From Chara braunii (taxonomy: Eukaryota; Streptophyta; Charophyceae; Charales; Characeae), in contig BFEA01000006.1 of assembly GCA_003427395.1 (NCBI GenBank), positions 7,814,554 through 7,841,559 of the forward strand: DNA of 27,006 nt, given 5' to 3'. This document shows, one piece after another, positions 20,266 to 27,006 of this stretch. The translations under genes were made by a program, and so were the position numbers. A model generated the notes under the pieces. The model made no database searches and was not told the origin of the DNA. It worked only from the letters and a program-made list of their open reading frames with translations. Numbering within the stretch: the first letter of the stretch is position 1; each line of letters starts with the position of its first letter.

Positions 20266-23200
20266 GGTTCCCTCCCGAGTGCAAGCACCGCCTGGTTATC
20301 CTTAGCGAGATGTTCTTTCGTTAGATCGTCTTCTATCTTTCTTCGCGATTCTCATATCGATTGCCTCTTTCGTTTGCTTGTCTTGTCTTTAATCTGTTCT
20401 GACTCTATCCCTTGGTTAGTCAAATTCCGTGGGTACATTGAGGATTTGTGTTCGAGGGGGTTTGACTTCTTATCATGTCCCGGACCTTTGGTATATGCGG
20501 TTGTCTCTCCACGGTGTAAGCACATCTATATTGGCTCTACAACTAGGGATCTTCCGACCAGATGGCGAGAGCACGTCTACCGAAGTAGGGCAGGAGGGAA
20601 CATGGAGAGAAACCACAAACTGCATCGTTGGATTCGACGTTTTGATGTGGGAAATTTCGTGGCTATCCCTCTGTGTGTTTGTAGCAAGGATAATGTTTTG
20701 TTGATAGAGAGCACTCTGATTAGGATTCTCTCTCCACATCTTAACTCTAAGGGCAGGAAGAGAGCTTCTAAACGCAAGAGGAAGGGTAAACGGGAGAGGG
20801 AGAGGTTGAGGAAACGAACTACTGGGGATGGTGGTGTGAGGACGTTTGGTCTGGCGAAGAGGATTATGACCTTCATGTCGTCTGATGGACAGCAATCTGC
20901 CAGTATTATTTCTATTCTCAAATCCTGCTTTGAGAAGGGGGTCCATGATGCGGTGATCGTATGTGAGGGTGGCGATGTTTTTTGCGACGGTTGGAAACTT
21001 GTGAAGCGTTGTTTTGGTACGTCGGTCATTTCGATTGGTTCGGACAAGCTGGAGTTGAAAAAGGCGAGAGAGCGTTTTCGTGGTGGCTGTAGCATTCGTT
21101 TTCTCAGCATTAATCTTTTCTGTTCCTCCCTGGTTCATCTCAAACAACCCCTGGTGCAGCTTCTATCCCACCCTGCTAGACGCAAGGATCTCTATTCCTG
21201 GTCGTTCGAGGATTTGGTTTTGGGTTTCGGTGCGATACGGTGTTTTTCTGACAAGCGGTCCCGATTCTCGTTGTGTGTTATTCTGTCTAACGCTATCCTT
21301 AGGTGTTTTGGGATTTCTGTACGGCAAAGGATTGTTGTGCGGGTCGTTTTTATGGAATCTATCTCCAAAGCGGCGGTGCATGTTGCGGAGATTGATATCA
21401 TTCGGTCGTTAAGGATTCGGGTTGTCTGGAAGGAGCTACTGGTGAGAAGGCTCCGGGTTGTATGGGTTAAGAACCGAAATCTGGGTGAATTGATTCATAA
21501 TTATCGGCAAGCTGCCAGATAGGCTACTCCAACATGCTGCTGTGAGGCCTTTAGAGGATGTTTTCCTAATGTGGATGGGCACGTCTCCTTTCGCATCAGC
21601 CAGGTTGATCTCTTTCCTGATTGGTTGGCTAATACGAGGAATATTCCTCATCCGACAATGCTGGATGCCATTCGATGTGTGAGGGTATCGTTGGCTGACG
21701 CTTTTTCCGCCTTCCAACCCTACTTGTCTCACGATGTTGTTATGATACCTGAACATAGGATTGCTGCTTGTGTTAAGAAAGATCCTGGTCTTCTGTGCTC
21801 TGGGTTAACCTTGCCATCTTCTTTTTCGAATCGCCTTCTCACTTGCCTCGACCCTGTCTTTTCTTCCTTTTCTGCTTCTTCTTCTTCTTCTTCTTCTTCT
21901 TCTTCTTCTTCTTCTTCTTCTTCTTCTTCTTCTTCTTCTCATTCTTCTTCTTCTTCTTCTTCTTCTTCTTCTTCCTCCTCCTCCTCTTCTTACGCTTCGG
22001 TGTCTTCTACTCGGGATCAATCTGCCTCATTTATACCGGATTTTAGATCTCTGCCTTGTGATGTTGAGTCTGTCCGCAGGATTCGATCTTTTCTGGCCGG
22101 TCTCGTCTGTTGTACAATTGATCGTAACCCCGTTGATTCTCTGGTATGTTGTCCCATGGTCTACTATGCAGGATTAAGCAAGTTGTTTTTAGAGAACCCG
22201 GGGTTCATCCCCACTGGCTGTGATGAGGGGACCTTGTTGGCGAGCTGTCGGGGTGAATTTGTGCAAAGTGGCTTTGGGCGTTTGGGTAGATGGAAGAGGT
22301 CGGGACGTTTTGGGAGGGCTTATGGCATCCCGAAGCACAAGGATGTTCAGAAGGGAGACCGATATGCCCTTCATATTCTGAACCGGCCAATGCTGTTTGT
22401 AAGAAGATTGCCAGTTGTATCAATGAATTGTTGTGGAGGCCACCGCTCGGATCGCGCTTTAACCTTCAGAGTACGCGGGATTTGGTTGGTCGTTTGTCGA
22501 GGGTCAACAGATCGGCGAAGAGCAATGACTGTGTGTTGGGAGGCTCCTTCGATGTGAAGGAGATGTTTTGCAGTTTGCCGCACGAATCCATTTTGCAAGC
22601 AGTGAGGTGGGTGACTGAGTTTTGGGATGAAAGGATGTGTACGGGTGTGATGGTCAAACGAGGGGTAAAGGGGCTAAGCTTAGATTTGGACGCACCATTG
22701 AAGGATATTTACGTATTTCATTCAATGAAATCCTTGATTTAGTGCAGTATGATTTGGCTCATACGTTTATTGAGGTCGGTGGGGTGTACCTGAGGCAAGT
22801 GATCGGCATTCCCATGGGGAAAGCATCCAGTCCAGCGCTGGCATGCTTGCTATATTCTTTCTATGAATTCCACTTTCTGAGGTCTCTTGGCAATGACCGT
22901 AAGTTTTTCTACGGGATCCGATTGGTAGATGACATTTTTGTCTTTGTTAGATTTAGGAAAGGTGATTTACAGTCCAGATGCAGGGCGGAGGGCCTGATCG
23001 AAAGTTTCAAACAATGCTATGATCCAAGGATGATTTTGGAATCCACAAGTGATGGCGATTCCTGGGATTTTTTGGGCTGTGTTGTCTGCTTGTTGGATGG
23101 TCGGTCTGTGGGATGTGTGGCCATGCATCGTAACCGACGGGCCATTTTTCAGCAAGGGATCGTGTTTCAGGCCATTCAGGATTTCTGCTCGTATTCGTCC

Positions 23201-23434
23201 AGACAGCAGAAGATGGCTGTCATCTACTCTTTTCTTCATCGCTGTAGAAGTCTGACGAGTTTGGAGGGGGCTGAAGCTGGTTTCTTGTTTTCTCTGAAGG
23301 TTGAGTTGTGGTACAGAGGGTACCCAGATGAGTTGTTTGATAAGGCTTTGGAGTGTTTCTCCCGGCGTTTTGGAGGTATTTGGAGTAAGTGGGTGCAAAT
23401 GTTTACGCATTGGGGGAGATTTTTTCCCTGTTAA
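20266..23434 (+). pseudogene. GIY-YIG endonuclease-reverse transcriptase of the Penelope-like element
   Basis: The frame is open from the ORF1 stop onward and has no ATG before the nuclease. GIY-YIG signature: LVYAVVS (Tyr at 20494), HIYIGSTTRD, RWREH, LIESTLI (catalytic Glu near 20707), LSPHLN. A very basic stretch follows (20747-20815), likely nuclear or RNA-binding. After an in-frame TAG (21520) come a Cys-rich bit, a 38-serine tract and RT: YGIPKHKD, a frameshift near 22340-22365, RPICPSYSEP, SFDVKEMFCSLPH (motif A Asp at 22551), a frameshift near 22690-22720, YLRQVIGIPMGKASSPALA (motif B) and RLVDDIFVF (catalytic pair 22928-22933). It ends TAA 23434. RT copies element RNA; GIY-YIG would nick the target. 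Confidence 0.85.
21872..21990 (+). repeat. In-frame (TCT)n coding a polyserine tract
   Basis: Nearly pure TCT, with one CAT and late TCC units, reads as about 38 serines with one histidine inside the RT reading frame, upstream of the RT core. The number of bases stays a multiple of three relative to both flanks, so the frame is kept. It is a microsatellite expansion inside an enzyme gene. Confidence 0.9.
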
Positions 23435-23461
23435 GTGTTGCGGAGTATACTGGGGGCCCAT

Positions 23462-23847
23462 TGGTAGGGTCGCCCGTTAATGGAAGGACTGTTTTTTTTC
23501 TGAGGGGAACCGGCTGGGTCTGTGTCTGCGGTAGTCCGTGTGTGAAGTCTCCTTGAAGTTTCGGACCGGGTTTCCCATGTGTTCCTGTCTTTTCGATAGT
23601 CAGTGGTCTATTTTTTGGTGGATTCCCTTTGTTCTCTCATTGGTGTCTCGGTAGGTACTTAGTTGACCCTAGACCACCAAGAGTCTTTGAGCCAGCAAAG
23701 ACTCCTGAAGAGGCCCGGTGGCGACCGGCCGAAACGGAACCGTTGAGTCACGCCGAACACTGCAGCGGCAGTGTCGAGGCTTGAACGTCCATGATTATTC
23801 TTGTTATCCTCGTTTGCGCTCGTCATGTCTTCTTTCCTCCCTTCTCT

Positions 23848-23910
<63 letters not shown>

Positions 23911-23914
23911 TCAT

Positions 23915-23997
<83 letters not shown>

Positions 23998-24063
23998 CAC
24001 CCCTTCCCCCTATCGTCGGTGTGGTTTTCCAATTCGGCATCCATATGTGCATGTGTATTATCC
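23462..24063 (+). repeat. Right pseudo-LTR of the Penelope-like element
   Basis: Same start and end as the left copy. It holds the intact hammerhead core (23700-23749), a second hairpin from acactgc/gcagtgt (23758-23775), and two CT tracts (23857-23906, 23923-23993) separated by tcctcatccccccc. Only one CT block and a longer C run exist in the left copy, so the tract evolved after the copies separated. Confidence 0.88.
23700..23749 (+). ncRNA. Hammerhead ribozyme motif, right pLTR, core intact
   Basis: Helix I pairs gactc (23700-23704) with gagtc (23745-23749). The core is ctgaaga (23705-23711), matching CUGANGA exactly. Helix II is ggcc with a bulged c, then ggt, paired with accggcc around loop ggcg (23712-23730). 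Then gaaa (23731-23734), a minimal helix III cgg/ccg with two loop bases or a tetraloop (23735-23742), and the cleavage triplet GUU, so cleavage would follow 23744. Very short helix III and tandem pLTR placement are as known for hammerheads of Penelope-like elements. Processing of the tandem transcript is the inferred role. Confidence 0.82.
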
Positions 24064-24081
24064 CTATTATCCACACCCGTG

Positions 24082-24235
24082 CCCGGGCCATGGCCGAGAT
24101 GTCTTGGCCACGCCCGTGGCTTTGCCACGGTCGAGATGTCTAGGCCATGCCCGTGCCTGGGCCACGGCCGAGATGTCTAGGCTACGGCCAAGATGTCTAG
24201 GCCACGGCCGAGATGCCTAGGCCACACCCCTGGGG
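24082..24235. repeat. Minisatellite of ggccacggccgagatgtcta units
   Basis: At least five degenerate units containing ggccgagatgtct(a/t)ggcca follow the right pLTR. One related unit (gccacggccgagctgtctaggccacac) lies just before the left pLTR at 18125-18150. The Penelope-like element therefore appears to sit within this repeat array. Confidence 0.8.
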
Positions 24236-24471
24236 AAACGAGCCAAAAACGGGAAGGCCTGCTACCAGTAACTGCTCCCAGGCCAGGGCACGGGGAAAAG
24301 AGCACCTCCACCTCCCGTTTTTGCCAATTATTGAACAGGCAGGCCATCGAACGCATGATTTACTGTTTTTCTTGCAGTTTCTAACTGGTCTTTGCCCAAG
24401 CTTGCAGTCGACTGTCATTTCTGCAAATTCTGAACAGTGCAGTGGTCACAGGTGCAGTTGTCTCAAATAAA
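24236..24471. other. Spacer without a supported gene
   Basis: Short frames only and no motif recognised. Confidence 0.4.
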
Positions 24472-24516
24472 AAATATGGGGTTGTAGGGTTTGAAAATCC
24501 CTGCATCCCCATATTT
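24472..24516. repeat. Imperfect hairpin with 10-bp perfect base
   Basis: aaatatgggg (24472-24481) pairs with ccccatattt (24507-24516). The inner arms tgtaggg/ccctgca extend the stem with a G-T pair. It could be a small foldback element or a terminator-like hairpin; nothing else supports either. Confidence 0.55.
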
Positions 24517-25305
24517 GCTTTTTTGGATTTTGACCAGTGCCGGACCCGTGAACGTGACCGGCCGTTCATTTGGTGTTTTTTTTTGTGAATGGCCGTTCCC
24601 GGTGAACAGGCCGACCACGAAAGAGTGGTGTTATTTTTTATTTTATTTTATTATTATTATTTTTTGGGGGGCTCACTCAGCTACAGTTGCCTCAAGCCCC
24701 ACAGCATGATGACATTGAAAAAATAAGAAAAAATCGAAATAACCCACAAAATAACAAACAAAAATCCTTATTTTGGCTGGTTGCATTTTTTTTTCGTTTT
24801 TAATTAAAAACATATTATTCGTGAAAAAAACAAATTGAAAAAATTATGGGAGTTACCCTCGGATGTCCCCCACCCTCATACAAAACAACAACACCCCCCC
24901 CCCCCCCCCCCCGCCAAAAAAAAAAAAAAAACTGATCCCGCTCTCCGTGAACTCCATGAACTCGTACACCGTGTACTCCATGACCGGTTTCCGTCCACAG
25001 ACCCCGTAACTGGTGAACGGGGGTACAACACTGATTTTGACGTTTTCTGTTTTTTTTAAAAGAAAATAGAAAACAAAAAAACAAGTATTGTAATAAAAAG
25101 AAACATAAAATAAAGGATATTTTTCATTTTTCTCTGATTGCTAGTGGGATAAACATGGTGCACATGTTTCTTTGATTCTTTTTTTCATTAACATATGCAA
25201 ATATAAAAGGAAAAAAACTTAAAAAAAGATAATAATGAAAAAAAAAACAAAGCCGTTCTCCTTTTTTCTTCTTCTTGTTTTTCGTTTTTTACAGACACAC
25301 ATACT
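24517..25305. other. Low-complexity A/T-rich spacer
   Basis: T, A and C homopolymers (C run 24893-24912 followed by A run 24917-24931) and AT-rich DNA. Short words ctccgtgaactccatgaactc (24942-24962) and accgtgtactccatgacc hint at a decayed minirepeat. No gene is seen. Confidence 0.5.
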
Positions 25306-25580
25306 GAGTGATTGATTGATTGATTGATTGATTCGCTGTGATTGGTTGGTTGATTGATTTATTGATCTATTGATTGATTAATTGATTGATTGATTAAAAT
25401 TAAAAAAAACGAATGTGCGTGTTTGTGTGTGTGTTTGTGTGTATGTTTGTGTGTGTGTGTGTGTGTCAGTGTGTGTGTGTGTGTGTATGTGTGTGTGTCT
25501 GTGTGTGTGGGGGGGGGGGAGGAAGGGGGGGAGGGAGGACCCCCTCCCCCACCAACCAATCAATCAATAAATCAATCAAT
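25306..25580. repeat. Compound simple repeats: (TGAT)n, (GT)n, G run, (AATC)n
   Basis: TGAT at 25306-25399, GT with interruptions at 25415-25511, a G-rich stretch at 25510-25545, then caatcaatcaat (25556-25580), which is the reverse complement of the TGAT repeat. The two TGAT-type arms could fold back on each other over roughly 150 bases. Confidence 0.85.
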
Positions 25581-25865
25581 AAACAATTTTTAATTTTTTT
25601 TTTTGATTTTGTTTTTCACACACCGACCACCACCCCCCCGAAATTTTTTTCTTCTTACTTGTTTTTCATCTACGGGGTAGGGTCTGGGTTCCGGAATCCC
25701 AATCCGCAACCCCCACCTTCAACCCCCTCCCCCTCTGGCCACCACGCGACTGCGGTCATGACAGCAGGTACGTGGCCATGACTGCCGGCCGCGGTCAGTG
25801 ACCGTGGCCGGTGGGGATTTGTAGCCCAAGACTAGCTTCCCCTCTGGGGCCTCACCCCACTATAC
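25581..25865. other. Spacer with palindromic GC patch
   Basis: T-rich and C-rich sequence, then words related to the palindrome patch at 17765 (tgcggtcatgac at 25752). No gene is seen. Confidence 0.45.
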
Positions 25866-25963
25866 AAAGTTTCGCATGTATCTGGACAGCATACCAATCC
25901 AACATTTTGAGTGCATCTGGGCGACCTTTACAGTCCAGATACAACTACGGTGTCATGTAGTGG

Positions 25964-26057
<94 letters not shown>

Positions 26058-26343
26058 GCACAATGGGAAGACCCTCTGCGCCTCCCTCCACTTCACGACA
26101 TTGTACACGTATCCCTGGACTACTCAACATCTTACACGTATCCGGACCATATTGTCCCCAAGAAACATTCAGATTTATCAGCATTTTGATTGTTTATGGA
26201 TGATACATGTGGAATGTGGACACTCTGGACTATACAACATTCTGCATGTATCTGGACCATTATCATTTCCTAGACCACATTCGGATTGATCCAGTATTTT
26301 GAAGGTATGTCGGGGCTGCATGTAGAATACAGTGAAGCGAAGC

Positions 26344-26415
<72 letters not shown>

Positions 26416-26568
26416 ATCCCCCCCTCCCTACACAATGGAAGGACCTCCGGGCCTCCCTCGACTACACAACATTCTACATGTATCTGGACCACACCGTACT
26501 GAAGATACAATTTGATTCATCCAGCATTTTGAATGTGTCTGGGTGTACATACAGAATATAGAGTCTTT

Positions 26569-26608
<40 letters not shown>

Positions 26609-26920
26609 AGTATTCCCTCTTCCCTACGCAAACATCCTCTCGGCCTCCCTTTACTACTAAACATCCTACATGTATCTAGACCATGTCACCTCCCAGATAC
26701 ATTCTGATAGATCCAACATTTTGAACGTCCTACGGAATGAATGCAGAATACAGTGTAGCGAAGTGACTCTCTCTCATCTCTCTCTCTCCACCCACAATCA
26801 GAGGACCTTGCTGGCCTCGCTCTACTACTAAACATTCTACATGTATCTGGACGATTTCATATCTCAGATACATTCGGATTGATCCAGAGTAATTTTGAAA
26901 GTATCAAATAGCATCAGAAC

Positions 26921-26996
<76 letters not shown>

Positions 26997-27006
26997 CTCT
27001 CTCTCT
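25866..27006. repeat. Satellite with units separated by CT tracts
   Basis: About five diverged units share, in order, cctccct-ac(t/a)ac, acattctacatgtatctggacca, cagatacattcggattgatccagcattttgaa and gcagaatacagtg(a/t)agcgaag. Each is followed by CT (25966-26010 then CA to 26054; 26347-26411; 26571-26605; 26766-26787; 26922-26987). Non-CT parts measure about 130-290 bases. The array continues past the window end, where CT changes to GT and back. Confidence 0.85.

Larger units (their letters stand above)
18146..24081 (+). mobile_element. Penelope-like retroelement with N-terminal GIY-YIG (permuted type) and pLTRs
   Basis: Direct repeats of about 600 bp (18155-18774, 23462-24063) enclose, in order, a CCHC/coiled-coil ORF1, a GIY-YIG nuclease domain and an RT with Penelope-type motifs. 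The RT frame ends at 23434, 27 bases before the right repeat, leaving no room for the C-terminal nuclease of canonical Penelope elements. Pseudo-LTRs and hammerhead motifs are known hallmarks of the Penelope order. A permuted nuclease-first layout has been described for a green-lineage and invertebrate clade (Chlamys, Naiad types). The 11-bp word ccacacccgtg flanks the element (18146-18156, 24071-24081), perhaps a target duplication. Several frameshifts and stops make this copy defective, unless assembly errors explain some of them. Confidence 0.85.

Noticed and set aside
20473-21147. Minus-strand 224-codon frame across the GIY-YIG region
   Set aside because: The plus strand has a clear GIY-YIG signature; this is its antisense shadow.

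Overview
This is repeat-dense eukaryotic DNA built almost entirely from retroelements and microsatellites; I see no intact host gene, no tRNA or rRNA and no CRISPR array. The retroelement types (a plant-type Ty3/Gypsy element, a LINE tail, and a Penelope-like element whose GIY-YIG nuclease precedes the reverse transcriptase) fit a green-lineage genome, perhaps a charophyte alga such as Chara. That attribution rests on remembered family resemblance and is not proven. Runs of N (10893-10902 and 18621) show an assembly that stalled in simple repeats.

Region 1 (1-11983, minus strand) is an old Ty3/Gypsy LTR retrotransposon. The right-hand LTR (to 11983) is its 5' LTR and the left-hand one (1-1087, cut by the window edge) its 3' LTR. 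Reading leftward: leader, gag start at 10180, zinc knuckle (8191), aspartic protease (DSG at 7534), a long linker, RT (YMDD), RNase H, integrase (ends 3217), then three accessory ORFs between integrase and the 3' LTR that I do not recognise. The gag-protease frame runs about 3.8 kb without a frameshift but has seven stops, all explainable by single C-to-T or G-to-A changes. The element sits inside a LINE, whose 3' part (zinc-binding C-terminus, 3' UTR, poly-A tail) resumes at 11984 and ends near 13641.

Region 2 (13642-18145) is non-coding and repeat-rich: CT tracts, TGAT repeats, a 69-bp tandem duplication, a family of small hairpin repeats, and weak coding-like remnants on the minus strand around 16170-17340.

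Region 3 (18146-24081, plus strand) is the most interesting part: a Penelope-like retroelement bounded by direct pseudo-LTRs (18155-18774 and 23462-24063). It encodes a gag-like CCHC zinc-knuckle and coiled-coil ORF1, then a GIY-YIG nuclease lying N-terminal to a Penelope-type RT (motif A at 22551, LVDD at 22922-22933). Each pLTR contains a hammerhead ribozyme motif. The 3' copy has an intact core, the 5' copy has G8 changed to U. The coding frames carry several frameshifts and stops, so this copy is probably dead. It lies in a minisatellite and is flanked by an 11-bp direct repeat.

Region 4 (24082-27006) is minisatellite, low-complexity DNA and a tandem satellite whose roughly 130-290 bp units are separated by CT tracts. 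CT tracts occur inside the Gypsy LTR, inside the Penelope pLTR and between satellite units, always with the pyrimidine strand on +.
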